DNA from: Micromonospora vinacea
Lineage (GTDB): Bacteria > Actinomycetota > Actinomycetes > Mycobacteriales > Micromonosporaceae
Direction of reading: 5' to 3'
Assembly: GCF_015751785.1 (NCBI RefSeq)
Contig: NZ_JADOTY010000001.1
Coordinates: 3,658,001 to 3,722,000, forward strand
Length of the DNA stretch: 64,000 nt
Shown: positions 40,815 through 49,831 of the stretch, one piece after another
Position numbering within the stretch: position 1 is the first letter of the stretch
Layout: each line of letters starts with the position of its first letter
Program-made: the position numbers and the translations under genes
Notes under the pieces: model-generated
What the model was told of the DNA's origin: nothing
The model's database searches: none
What the model saw: the letters and a program-made list of their open reading frames with translations, nothing else

Positions 40815-41597
40815 TTACATGGGTACGGTGACCAGCGGACTCGCCACGCCGTTGGCATCCACCGACTGCACCTGGAGCTGCTTGATGTCGGCCGGCAGAG
40901 CCGACGTCGAGGCACTCAGTTCCAGACCCTGCGGTCGGGTGTTGGTGCCGTAGCCACTCTCCGGAACCGACCAGGTCGAGATGACCTCCGTGGTGGCGTT
41001 CTTGCGCACCACCACCAGTCGGCAGATACGCGGGCCGGGCAGCTTCCGCAGGCTGAAATTGATCCGGGTGCCGTAGTCCTTCGTCACCAGGAACATGGTG
41101 GTCTGCACACCGGTCGTCGGGTCGGTCGCCTCGACCTGGTCACCCTCCTCCTCGGTGCCGCCCACACCCGGGCCACTCGGCGCGGCCGTCGGCCCACTGG
41201 TCGGCGGATCGTTCGGTGCGCTCGGCGTCGACTCGGCGAGCACCCCCGGCGACTGCTCGTTGCCGGCCACGCTGGAGAAGCCGTACCCGGTCAGACCGCC
41301 GAAGACCACCACAGCGGCGGCCGTCGCGAGCAACTGACGAAACCGGGTACGCCGCCGGTCGGCCCGGACCGCGCCGAGCGTCCGATCCAGCAGGGCCGGG
41401 TCGGTCGCCGTCTGCTCCAGCGCCATCATCGTCTCGCCGTCGATGTCGGAGAGCAGCCCGACCACCGGCACCATCGTCTCCAACTCGGCCGCGCACGCCC
41501 AGCAGGTGGCGAGATGCTCCTCGAACCGCTCAGTGTCCTGCTCGTCGAGCACACCGAGCGCGTACGCCGCGACGTCCATGTGGTCCGGCCGGCTCAT
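40815..41597 (-). CDS. Anti-sigma factor (RskA/ZAS type)
   Basis: 260 residues. The N-terminal zinc anti-sigma motif is HLATCWACAAELE (His28, Cys32, Cys35). One membrane helix lies at about 85-104 (QLLATAAAVVVFGGLTGYGF), followed by a Ser/Pro/Gly-rich linker and an extracytoplasmic RskA-like domain (LRKLPGPRICRLVVVRKN). It holds the sigma factor encoded just upstream inactive at the membrane until regulated proteolysis. The ATG overlaps the sigma stop (ATGA). A hairpin terminator follows. Confidence 0.9.
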   Translation of the reverse strand: MSRPDHMDVAAYALGVLDEQDTERFEEHLATCWACAAELETMVPVVGLLSDIDGETMMALEQTATDPALLDRTLGAVRADRRRTRFRQLLATAAAVVVFGGLTGYGFSSVAGNEQSPGVLAESTPSAPNDPPTSGPTAAPSGPGVGGTEEEGDQVEATDPTTGVQTTMFLVTKDYGTRINFSLRKLPGPRICRLVVVRKNATTEVISTWSVPESGYGTNTRPQGLELSASTSALPADIKQLQVQSVDANGVASPLVTVPM

Positions 41598-42154
41598 TCT
41601 GTCACCCCCCGCTCCTGCAGAGCCGTGCGCAGCGCGCGCAGCGCGTAGTAGACCCTCGACTTGGCGGTGCCGAGGGGCAGCCCCAACTCCTCGGCGGCCT
41701 CCGGCACCGTCCGCCCCCGGAAGTACGTCGAGATCAGGATCTCCCGGTGCGACTGACTGAGCGTACGCAGGGCGTCCGCCACCGTCATGGTGCGCAGCAC
41801 CCGGTCGGTGCTGTCCGCCTCGGCGAACGCGGTGAGGTCCCGGTCGTACGTCTCCGGCGGCCGGGCCTCCTGGCTGCGATGCTCGTCGATGGCGATCCGG
41901 CGGGCCACAGTGACCAACCACGGCCGCAACGAACCCTGCCCCTGCGTGCCCAGCCGGTGCGCGTTGCGCCAGGCCCGCAGTAGCGTCTCCTGGACGATGT
42001 CCTCCGCGCGCTGCCGGTCCCCACCGGTGAGGCGCATGACGAACATCAGCAACGGGCCGGCGTGCTCGGCGTAGAGCTGACGGATCAACTGGTCGGAGTG
42101 GCTCGCCTCGGTTGACGTCGCCTGATGGCGCCCGGGCGCCGGTCGCGGCGTCAC
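41594..42154 (-). CDS. ECF sigma factor (SigK-like)
   Basis: 186 residues from GTG 42154. Region 2: LYAEHAGPLLMFVMRLTGGD, AEDIVQETLLRAWRNAHRLG, PWLVTVARRIAIDEHRS. Region 4: LRTLSQSHREILISTYFRGR and LGLPLGTAKSRVYYALRALR. It is coupled to the RskA-like anti-sigma gene. The start is uncertain: an in-frame ATG at 42286 has a strong GGAGG five bases upstream, but the 44 codons it would add have poor G/C third-position bias for this genome. The sigma/anti-sigma pair resembles SigK/RskA of mycobacteria. Confidence 0.9.
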   Translation of the reverse strand: MTPRPAPGRHQATSTEASHSDQLIRQLYAEHAGPLLMFVMRLTGGDRQRAEDIVQETLLRAWRNAHRLGTQGQGSLRPWLVTVARRIAIDEHRSQEARPPETYDRDLTAFAEADSTDRVLRTMTVADALRTLSQSHREILISTYFRGRTVPEAAEELGLPLGTAKSRVYYALRALRTALQERGVTE

Positions 42155-42411
42155 CGGACCATTCTGGCGAGACGTCGCCCGCGAGTCGACCCCCCGGGCA
42201 GACGAAGTTGACCGTGACGAGGGTCGCGCCGACAACCAGTCAGCGCGTACCGCGTCGCCATGCCAACCGGCCGCCACCGCGTGCATGCAGACCTCCGGGA
42301 TGTCCGTGACCAACGCCGGCCCACAAGGTGGGCCGCCCGGTGGTACGCAGCGCCGGCCCCAACGGATCAACAAACGGGGAAGAAATTTCCGCGCCGCCGT
42401 TGCTCGGACGG

Positions 42412-43269
42412 TCAGCGGCGCACCGAGAACAGCCCCGGCGGTGGCGGATCCGAGCCGGTCGCGTCGGCATCCCGCACGACAGGCGCACCACCGGCGAAGC
42501 GGTCCAGCTCGTCACCGGCCACCACCCGCCCGGGGAACCAGTCGCCGGCAGCACGTCTGGTCAGCTCCGGCACCGGGGGTGTGGACCGGCCGGCGACCAG
42601 CACCAGGTTGCCGTACCGGCGTCCGCGCAACACCGCCGCGTCCCCGACCAGACAGGCCTGCGGCAGCACCGAACGGACAGTGGCGACCTGCCCACGGGCG
42701 TGCCGCAGCGGCGGGCCGTCGGCCAGATTCGCCAGGTACCAACCGCCGGGGCGCAGCACCCGGGCCACCTCGGCCGCGTACTCCACCGAGGTGAGGTGGG
42801 CCGGGGTACGCGCACCGGCAAACACGTCGGCGACCACCACGTCGTAGCTGGCCTCCCGAGTGGACGCCAGCACCGCCCGAGCGTCCTCCACCCGGACCCG
42901 CAACCGGGCGTCGGACGGCCACGGCAACGCCCGACGGACCAGTTCCACAAGCGCACCGTCCACCTCGGACACCCGCTGGGTGGACCCGGGCCTGGTGGCG
43001 GAGACGTACCGGGGCAGGGTCAGGGCGCCGCCACCCAGATGCAGCACCCGCAGCGGATCCCCGGCCGGTGCGATCAGATCCACTGCGGCGGCCAACCGCC
43101 GCACGTACTCGAACTCCAGGTGGGTGGGGTCGGTCAGGTCGACGTGCGACTGCGGCGCGCCGTCCAACAGCAACGTCCACGAGCCGGCCCGGTCCGGATC
43201 CGGCACCAGCTCCGCCAGCCCGGTGTCCACCTGCTCGACCACCCGGTCACCTGCCCGTTTACGCCCCAC
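42412..43269 (-). CDS. Spermidine-synthase-like methyltransferase-fold protein
   Basis: 285 residues. A Rossmann fold with LRVLHLGGGALTLPRYV (about 73-89), SEVDGALVELVRRAL, VRVEDARAVL, YDVVVADVFAGARTPAHLTS and a late VLRPGGWYLANL gives the spermidine/spermine synthase superfamily pattern. The D-rich pocket for polyamine is only partly recognisable, so it may be a relative of unknown substrate, as is common in actinobacteria. It starts 18 bases after the nurA-like gene on the same strand, so may be the last member of that operon. Confidence 0.8.
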   Translation of the reverse strand: MGRKRAGDRVVEQVDTGLAELVPDPDRAGSWTLLLDGAPQSHVDLTDPTHLEFEYVRRLAAAVDLIAPAGDPLRVLHLGGGALTLPRYVSATRPGSTQRVSEVDGALVELVRRALPWPSDARLRVRVEDARAVLASTREASYDVVVADVFAGARTPAHLTSVEYAAEVARVLRPGGWYLANLADGPPLRHARGQVATVRSVLPQACLVGDAAVLRGRRYGNLVLVAGRSTPPVPELTRRAAGDWFPGRVVAGDELDRFAGGAPVVRDADATGSDPPPPGLFSVRR

Positions 43270-43287
43270 CGGAACCAGTATCCGCGC

Positions 43288-44247
43288 TCACCGGGCCGCG
43301 CGGGCCGCTGCGGTCAACGCGCGGTGCAGCAGCCGGGAATCGCCGAGCAGGGCCCGCAGCCGACGCTCCAGGCCGGCGATCGGGATCAGGTTCTGCGGGG
43401 CCCGCGGATCCTTGTACGGGGTGGACGCGAAACGCGGCAGGGTGACCAGCGACAGGTCGGCCAGCTCGATCGCCGCCTCGACGGGCAGGTCGGCAGAGCA
43501 CTCCACCCGAACGATGCCCGCCCACGGCGCGCCGATCGCCACCGGCAGACGCAAATACCACGACCAACCACCCCAGGCGGTGCCGAGCCGGAACACCGGG
43601 GACCGCTCACCCGACGCCATCCCGGTCACCACAGCGGTCAACCGGGCATCCAGGTACTGGCTGTGCTGCGTCTTGATGTAGCCCAGGGTGCGCGGCAACT
43701 GCCGGCGACTACGCAACGGGCCGTCCACCACCAACAGGTCACCGTCGACCCGGGCGGCGTCCGACACCGCCACCTCCAACGCGGTCAGCGGACCCTGCAC
43801 GGCGGCCGGCAGCTTCGCCAGCTCACCGGTGCCACCCACCCGGTGCACCGGGTAACGGATCGCGCCCGCCACCACATCCTGCGCCGACGGGCTCGCGGTG
43901 AACAGGCCCCGGCCCACCCGGGTGCCCGCCAACTGCGCCGCACCCCGGCCCAGGTCGCACCGGACCACCCCGGCGGCGTACGAGGCGGCCAACCCGGGAA
44001 ACGACAGGCCGTCCGTCTCCGCCGTCCAGATGCTCGCGTCGATACGGCGGACCCCGTCGACCAGCAACACCACGTCGGGTGCCCGCACCCCGGGGCGTAC
44101 CCCGATGGCCCGCCAGTCCACTGCGGGCAACTCCACGTCCGCGTCGACCTGGGCGCTGCTCGGCGCGGCCGGCCCGGCGGCGGACGCCTCGAACGACGCA
44201 CCGTACGCCGGATCCCACGAATCCACGAAGAACGCGGCGTCGCTCAC
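43288..44247 (-). CDS. NurA-like nuclease of the HerA-SbcCD operon
   Basis: 319 residues from GTG 44247. It shows NurA-type elements in order: an acidic VDG (Asp64) at the end of strand DVVLLVDG, a second LLVVDGPLRS (Asp175), GYIKTQHSQYLD (Lys192) and a C-terminal helix with RAPQNLIPIAGLERRLRALL. NurA is a 5'-3' nuclease that works with the HerA ATPase to resect DNA ends with Mre11-Rad50. Its place after sbcC, with herA two genes further upstream, strongly supports this. The assignment is by motif order and context, not by search, and activity needs testing. Confidence 0.7.
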   Translation of the reverse strand: MSDAAFFVDSWDPAYGASFEASAAGPAAPSSAQVDADVELPAVDWRAIGVRPGVRAPDVVLLVDGVRRIDASIWTAETDGLSFPGLAASYAAGVVRCDLGRGAAQLAGTRVGRGLFTASPSAQDVVAGAIRYPVHRVGGTGELAKLPAAVQGPLTALEVAVSDAARVDGDLLVVDGPLRSRRQLPRTLGYIKTQHSQYLDARLTAVVTGMASGERSPVFRLGTAWGGWSWYLRLPVAIGAPWAGIVRVECSADLPVEAAIELADLSLVTLPRFASTPYKDPRAPQNLIPIAGLERRLRALLGDSRLLHRALTAAARAAR

Positions 44248-44287
44248 CGGCCGGCCCGTCCCATCCGCCGCGCTGCACTCCTCGCGC

Positions 44288-46762
44288 TCACCGGCCCGTC
44301 CGCTCCACGCGCGCGGACCGGGCATCCTTGCGCACCTCGAAGCGGACCGGGATCCGCTCGGCCAACGCCGGCACGTGGGTGACCACGCCGACCATCCGAT
44401 CGCCCCGGGCCGCCAGGTTTTCCAGTGTCGCCGCCACCGTGTCCAGGGTGGCGGCGTCGAGCGTGCCGAAACCCTCGTCCAGGACGATCGACTCCAGGCT
44501 CGCCGCCGTGGTGGACATCCCGGCCAGCTGCTCGGAGAGCGCCAACGCCAACGCCAGCGACGCCTGGAACGTCTCACCCCCGGAGAGGGTCCGAACGCCC
44601 CGACGCAGCCCCGCGTCGTGGTGGTCGACCACCACGAACTCGCCCTTGTCGTGCACCAGCTCGTACTGCCCGGAGGAGAGCTCCCGCAGGATCCCCGACG
44701 CGCCGTCGACCAGCAGGTCCAACGCCTCGGCCAGCAACCACCGCTCGAAGTTGTTGGCCCGTAGGTGCCCGGCGAGCGCGCGCGCCACCTGCGCCTCCCG
44801 CTCGTGCCCGGCCCGCTGCTCGCGCAACGTCCCGGCCTGCTCGCGGCGCTCGTGCAGCCGCCGCCGCTCGGCGTCGGCCCGCTCCACCGCCACTGTCGCC
44901 GCGTGCACCGGATCGTCTCCGACCGGCACGTCGGCGGCGGCGAAGATGCCCGCGATGGCCCGCTGCACCCCGTCGGCCAACGACTCGGCCTCCGCCACGG
45001 CGGCAGCCCGGACGGCCCGATCGGCACGGCGGCGATCCGCCTCGGTCGTCGCCCAGTCGGTCAGCGCCGCCCACGCGGCGGCCACGTCGTCCCGATCGGT
45101 CGCCGGCGGGCCGAACCGGGCCAACCCGTCACGAGCGGTGTCGAAGGCCCGCCACGCCGCCCGCAGCCGCTCCTCGGCGGCGTCCACCCCGGCCCGGGCC
45201 TGCCGAGCGGTCTCGCGGCCGGCCCGGACCGCCGTCGCCGCCTCCTCCAGCGCGCGCCGCAACCGGGCGTGCTCGGCCAACTCCCGCCGCAGCACGGCCG
45301 GCTCGGCCGCGCCGGCAAGCTGACCGGCCAGCTCGGCCAGCCGAGCCTCCACCTGCTCCTGCCGGGCCCGCGCCTGCACCAGGAGCCGCTCCAGCTCACG
45401 CGCCGCCGTGTCCCGCTCCTGCACCGTCGCCTGCGCGGCCTTGGTAGCTGCCCGCGCGGCCTTGCCCGCCGCCGTCGCGGCCGCCACCGCCGAGTCGGCC
45501 GGCACCGCCGGCACTTCGACGACCGGCTGCTCGCACACCGGGCACGCCGCACCGGCATGCAGGTGCACCCGCAGGCTCACCGCCAGATCGGTGGCCTTCG
45601 CCTCCTCGTGCGCCCGGAAGGCCGCCTCCAACTCGGCGTCGGCCCGGTCGGCGACCACGCGTGCGGCGGCCAGGGCCGCCACCGCAGCGGCGTGCTCGTC
45701 GTTCGCCGTGCGCACCGCCGCGCGGACCGTGTCGGCCTCGCCGGACAGGCGGTCCCGATCGTCGTACGCCCGCAGCAGCAGCCGCAGCGCGCTCTCGTCA
45801 CCGGCGCCGGCCAACTCGCCGCGCAGCTTCTCCTCCCGCTCCTCGGCCAGCGACACCCCGGTCGACGCCGCCTCGGCCTCGGCCCGCGCCGCGGCGACCG
45901 CCCGAGCGACAGCGGTCACCCCACCCGGCGCGCGCACCCCGGTCAGCACTGTCAACTCGCCGTCCAGCGCGGTCAGCGCCGCCGCGGCCTCCCGTGCGGT
46001 GACCCGGGCCGCCGCCAGCTCCGGCACCGCCTCGGCCACCGCGGCTGCCAGCTCGGCCATCCGCTCCACCCGGGCGTCGGCCTCGGCCAACGCCTCGTCG
46101 TCCACGCCTGTCAACCCGGCGAGCACCTGGTCGACCGCCTCCAGCCGGGCCTCCGCCTGCGCGGCGCGCGCCGTCGCCTTCTTCTGCACGTCCTCGTAGA
46201 CGCCGAGGCCCAGCAGGTTGACCAGGATCTGTTGCCGCGTCGCCGGCTTGGCGTGCAGGAAGTCGGCGAACTGCCCCTGTGGCAGCACCACACAGCTGGT
46301 GAACTGCTCGTACGGCAGCCCGACCGCCTCCAGCACCGCCTGCTCCATCTCGGCGGGGGTGCCGGCCACCACCTCGCCGAGGTCGTCCGGGCTCAACCCG
46401 GTGTCCAGTTTGGTCACGTCGAAGCCGGCCGGCATCAACTGCAACCCGGCGTTCGCGGTCTTCACGTTGCCCCGGCCGTCCCGGCGGACCACCCGGGTCG
46501 CCACGTACCGGGCGCCGCCGGACTCGAAGACCAACCGCACCCGCGCCTCGGTCGCCGACGGCGCGAGCGCGTTCGCCAACCCTCGGGCACCACCCCAGCG
46601 GGGCACCATGCCGTAGAGGGCGAAGCAGATCGCGTCCAGCACGGTGGACTTGCCCGAACCGGTCGGGCCGATCAGCGCGAAGAAGTCGGCGTCGGTGAAG
46701 TCGACTGTGGTCTCGTCCCGGAAGACGGTGAACCCCGCCATGTCCAACCGCATCGGACGCAT
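44288..46762 (-). CDS. sbcC: SbcC (Rad50-like) exonuclease ATPase subunit
   Basis: 824 residues, shorter than most SbcC proteins (about 1000), so the coiled coil is short. Walker A GPTGSGKST (32-40), Q-loop SCVVLPQGQFADFL, zinc-hook CPVCEQPV (Cys407, Cys410), ABC signature LSGGETFQAS (from 726) and Walker B SIVLDEGFGTLD. With SbcD it processes double-strand ends and hairpins. Start codon and sbcD stop share one base (TGATG). The 40-base gap to the nurA-like gene suggests one transcript. Confidence 0.95.
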   Translation of the reverse strand: MRPMRLDMAGFTVFRDETTVDFTDADFFALIGPTGSGKSTVLDAICFALYGMVPRWGGARGLANALAPSATEARVRLVFESGGARYVATRVVRRDGRGNVKTANAGLQLMPAGFDVTKLDTGLSPDDLGEVVAGTPAEMEQAVLEAVGLPYEQFTSCVVLPQGQFADFLHAKPATRQQILVNLLGLGVYEDVQKKATARAAQAEARLEAVDQVLAGLTGVDDEALAEADARVERMAELAAAVAEAVPELAAARVTAREAAAALTALDGELTVLTGVRAPGGVTAVARAVAAARAEAEAASTGVSLAEEREEKLRGELAGAGDESALRLLLRAYDDRDRLSGEADTVRAAVRTANDEHAAAVAALAAARVVADRADAELEAAFRAHEEAKATDLAVSLRVHLHAGAACPVCEQPVVEVPAVPADSAVAAATAAGKAARAATKAAQATVQERDTAARELERLLVQARARQEQVEARLAELAGQLAGAAEPAVLRRELAEHARLRRALEEAATAVRAGRETARQARAGVDAAEERLRAAWRAFDTARDGLARFGPPATDRDDVAAAWAALTDWATTEADRRRADRAVRAAAVAEAESLADGVQRAIAGIFAAADVPVGDDPVHAATVAVERADAERRRLHERREQAGTLREQRAGHEREAQVARALAGHLRANNFERWLLAEALDLLVDGASGILRELSSGQYELVHDKGEFVVVDHHDAGLRRGVRTLSGGETFQASLALALALSEQLAGMSTTAASLESIVLDEGFGTLDAATLDTVAATLENLAARGDRMVGVVTHVPALAERIPVRFEVRKDARSARVERTGR

Positions 46763-47910
46763 CAGTGCTCGACCTCCTCGAAAAGCTCGTCGAAGAGCTC
46801 CCGGACACCCTCGTCGGCGTGGCCCCGGCTGTCCAGGTAGTCGGCGAACAACTCCCGGGGCGAACGCCCCGACCGCTGGGCGATGCGCGCGCCACTGCCC
46901 GGCGCGGCCAACAGCTCCGGGTCGATCCGGATCTCCAGGGCCCGGGGGAGCAGCTCCTGAACCTCCTCGCGCAGGCCGGCGCGGGGTTGCTCCCGCACGT
47001 ACACCCGCAGCCACGCGTCCGGTGCCTCGATCTCGGCGAGCTGGGCCAGGGTGCCCCGCACCGTCCGCAGCGCGCTCGCCGCCGTCACCGGCACCTCCCG
47101 CACCCGGGCGGCGGTGCTGGCCGTCACGTCGACGATCGTCACCGAGGGGATGTTCTCCTGCTCGCCGAAGTCCACAGCGAGCGGACTGCCGCTGTACCGC
47201 ACCGGGCAGGGGCCCGCGACCCGCTGCGCCCGGTGCAGGTGACCCAGCGCCACGTAGTGCGCGGTGGCCGGAAAGACGGTGGCCGGAACGGCGTAACCCA
47301 ACACGGTGTGCGCGTCGCGCTCGCCGCCACCGGTGGCCGCGCCGGTCACCGTCAGGTGCGCGGTGACCAGGTGCACCCGGTCCGGTTCGGTGAAACCCTC
47401 GGTCAGTCGCCCCAGCACCCGGCCCAGGTGGTCGGCGTACGTCTGGTTGGTCTCCGCGGCGGTCAGCTCGTACATCTCCAACGCGCGCACCGCGTACCGC
47501 TGGGACAGGAACGGCAACGCGGCCAGCCGCCACCGCTCGCCACCGGCAGTGGTGCCGTCGATGACGTGCTCGTCCGGGTTTTCCCGCACCCCACCGCGCA
47601 GCGTGATGCCGGCGGCGTCGGCCCACGGGCGCAGCGCGTCCAGCGCCGGGCCGTTGTCGTGGTTGCCGCCGATCGCCACCACGTCCGCGCCGGTGCGCCG
47701 CAGCGCCGTCAACGCCCGGGTGACCAGGCGGGTCGCCTCCGAACTGGGTGCGGCGGTGTCGTAGAGGTCACCAGCGACGATCACCAGATCCGGCTGCTCG
47801 GCACGGGCGATCTCGATCACCCCGGCCAGCACGGCCTTGTGCTCGTCGGCCCGGGACTGCCCCTTGAGCACCTTTCCCACGTGCCAGTCGGAGGTGTGCA
47901 GGATCTTCAT
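46762..47910 (-). CDS. sbcD: SbcD (Mre11-like) exonuclease subunit
   Basis: 382 residues with all phosphoesterase motifs: DWHVG (Asp8, His10), GDLYD (Asp48), GGNHDN (Asn83, His84), and later His residues in LVTAHLTVTG and VALGHLHRAQ. It is a Mn-dependent nuclease that partners SbcC in repair of DNA ends. The start at 47910 is 18 bases past the stop of the HerA-like gene, and its stop overlaps the sbcC start. Normal family length. Confidence 0.96.
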   Translation of the reverse strand: MKILHTSDWHVGKVLKGQSRADEHKAVLAGVIEIARAEQPDLVIVAGDLYDTAAPSSEATRLVTRALTALRRTGADVVAIGGNHDNGPALDALRPWADAAGITLRGGVRENPDEHVIDGTTAGGERWRLAALPFLSQRYAVRALEMYELTAAETNQTYADHLGRVLGRLTEGFTEPDRVHLVTAHLTVTGAATGGGERDAHTVLGYAVPATVFPATAHYVALGHLHRAQRVAGPCPVRYSGSPLAVDFGEQENIPSVTIVDVTASTAARVREVPVTAASALRTVRGTLAQLAEIEAPDAWLRVYVREQPRAGLREEVQELLPRALEIRIDPELLAAPGSGARIAQRSGRSPRELFADYLDSRGHADEGVRELFDELFEEVEH

Positions 47911-47928
47911 GGCTGTGCTGGCCCCTAG

Positions 47929-49683
47929 CTAGAACGGGATGTCGTCGTCGGTGCTGCCGCCGCCGGAGCCCACCACGGCGAACGGGTCGGCGGACTGGGT
48001 GATCGAGCGCAGCGTCTCCGATGGTGCCCGGCCCGCCTCGGAGACCCGGGTGGCCCAGGCCGGGAACGGGAACTCCAGGCAGAGCGGCACCGGGATGTCC
48101 GGCTGGTTGACGAACATCGTGCCCGGCTTGGCCAACAACGCCCGCTGGCGCTGCGCGGGCGGCAGGAAACCGTACTCCGGGCGGGACGCCTCGGCCGGGT
48201 CGAGCCGGCCGACCACCCGGATCGCCGAGTTGGTGACGATCCGCCGCTCCACCTCGCTCGCCGTCTGCTGCGCGCCGATCAGGATCACCCCGAGCGAGCG
48301 GCCCCGCTCGGCGATGTCCAGCAGGACCTCCTTGATCGGCGAGGAGCCCTCCCTGGGGGCGTACTTGTTGAGCTCGTCGAGGACGACGAAGAGCAGCGGC
48401 TTGGCGGTGCCGGACTTCTCCTTGCGCTCGAACTCGCTCTTGAGCGTCACACCCACCACGAACCGCTGCGCGCGGTCGGGCAGGTTGTGCAGGTCGACCA
48501 CAGTGACCTGCGCCGACTCGCTCGTGTTGATCGAGTGGGGGCGACGGGTGGCGAGGTCACCGCGGATCAGCCGGGCCAGGTCCTTCTTACTGCCGATCAA
48601 CCGCCGGGCGAACGCGTTGACGGTGCCCAGCCCTACCGCGCTGCCCGCCCAGTCGGAGCGGGTCTCGTCGTCGTTGAGCTGATCGACGATGTGGTCGACC
48701 AGGTCGCCGTAGGAACCCAGCCGAACCCCGTCGATGCTCACCCCACCGTCGGCGGGCTGGGCGTAGCGGGCCAGGTGCGCGGCCACCGAGTGGACCACCA
48801 TCGTGTACTGCTGGCGCTCATCGTCGGCGTCGGCGAAGACGTACGGCAGCAGACGGTCGGCGCAGAACTCGTCCAGCGTCCAGTAGAACGAATCCACCCC
48901 GGTGAGCCGGCTGCTCACATCCGGCGTGCCGGCCGCGTCGCCGACCCGGGGTGGGGCGTACACACGCACGTCGGGGAAGGCACCGGCGCTCAGCCCGAGC
49001 TTCGCGTACGCCGCGCGGGTGGGCTCGTCGAGGCGGGTGTTGGGGTGGTCCAGGAAGAGCAGATCCTCACCCTTGACGTTGAAGATCAGCGCCTTGGCGT
49101 TTACCGCGTCGCCGCCCAGCACCCCGGAGCGGAACACCGAGTAGAGCAGGAAGGTGGCGAAGCTGGTCTTGGTGGCCACCCCGGAGATGCCGGAGATGGA
49201 GACGTGCGCGCCCCGACTGCCGTCGAGGAAGTCGGCGTTGAGATAGACCGGGACGCCGTCCCGACCCATCCCCATCGGGATGCGCCGCTCCATCCGGTCG
49301 AAGTGCAGCGCGCGCGCCCGAGCGTCACCCTCGGCCCGGTGCACCACGGCGCCCGGCGTCGGCGGCACGTACAGCTCGGGATCGACCCGGGTGGTGGTGA
49401 CCTCGGCCGCCTCCTGCACCTGCGCGGGCAGCGTGCCGTCGGCGATGGCGAACACGTCGGAGTCGAACTGGGCGCCCTCGTGCCGCGCGCGGACCTGGGT
49501 GACCACCCCGGCGATCGTCACGGGCTCCCGGTCCGGAAGCTCCCGTCGCGTGACCACCACGTCGTCGAGCTGGAGGTAGCTGCCGGGCGCCACGGCCGTC
49601 CAGAACTGCAACGGGGTGGCGTCGGCGGTGCCCAGCACCCGCCCGACCGCCTCGCCAGGGCTGTCGAGGTCGGCGTCGGTCAT
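47929..49683 (-). CDS. herA: HerA-like hexameric ATPase
   Basis: 584 residues. An N-terminal HAS-barrel-like region (VGRVLGTADATPLQFWTAVA through VTIAGVVTQVRARHEG) is typical of HerA. The P-loop is unusual, GISGVATKTS (165-174) instead of G..GSGKS. Walker B LLFVVLDELNKYAP and the arginine-rich GVILIGAQQTASEVERRI/NSAIRVVGRLD segments follow, and the C-terminus is VPLCLEFPFPAWATR. HerA translocates DNA and stimulates NurA. First gene of the minus-strand repair operon; its own ribosome-binding site is weak. Confidence 0.85.
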   Translation of the reverse strand: MTDADLDSPGEAVGRVLGTADATPLQFWTAVAPGSYLQLDDVVVTRRELPDREPVTIAGVVTQVRARHEGAQFDSDVFAIADGTLPAQVQEAAEVTTTRVDPELYVPPTPGAVVHRAEGDARARALHFDRMERRIPMGMGRDGVPVYLNADFLDGSRGAHVSISGISGVATKTSFATFLLYSVFRSGVLGGDAVNAKALIFNVKGEDLLFLDHPNTRLDEPTRAAYAKLGLSAGAFPDVRVYAPPRVGDAAGTPDVSSRLTGVDSFYWTLDEFCADRLLPYVFADADDERQQYTMVVHSVAAHLARYAQPADGGVSIDGVRLGSYGDLVDHIVDQLNDDETRSDWAGSAVGLGTVNAFARRLIGSKKDLARLIRGDLATRRPHSINTSESAQVTVVDLHNLPDRAQRFVVGVTLKSEFERKEKSGTAKPLLFVVLDELNKYAPREGSSPIKEVLLDIAERGRSLGVILIGAQQTASEVERRIVTNSAIRVVGRLDPAEASRPEYGFLPPAQRQRALLAKPGTMFVNQPDIPVPLCLEFPFPAWATRVSEAGRAPSETLRSITQSADPFAVVGSGGGSTDDDIPF

Positions 49684-49831
49684 CGGGCGACTCGGGTCGG
49701 TCGGGCAGCACGGTCGGGAACCATGCTGTGCATCCTGCCCGAGGAGTACGACAGGTCGCCACGCGACGCGGCGGACGACACCATGCGCCGTCACACTCAC
49801 GACGGTGGGTGTGTGACCGGGCGACGGCGGG

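Noticed and set aside
42328..44382. 684-codon plus-strand open frame
   Set aside because: Antisense to the spermidine-synthase-like and nurA-like genes; low-complexity Arg/Gly/Pro/Gln sequence without motifs.
44765..46840. 691-codon plus-strand open frame opposite sbcC
   Set aside because: Shadow of sbcC third-position bias; no domain recognisable.
43288..49683. HerA-containing phage-defence system
   Set aside because: No SIR2, DUF4297 or other defence gene is nearby; SbcCD and the NurA-like partner favour DNA repair.
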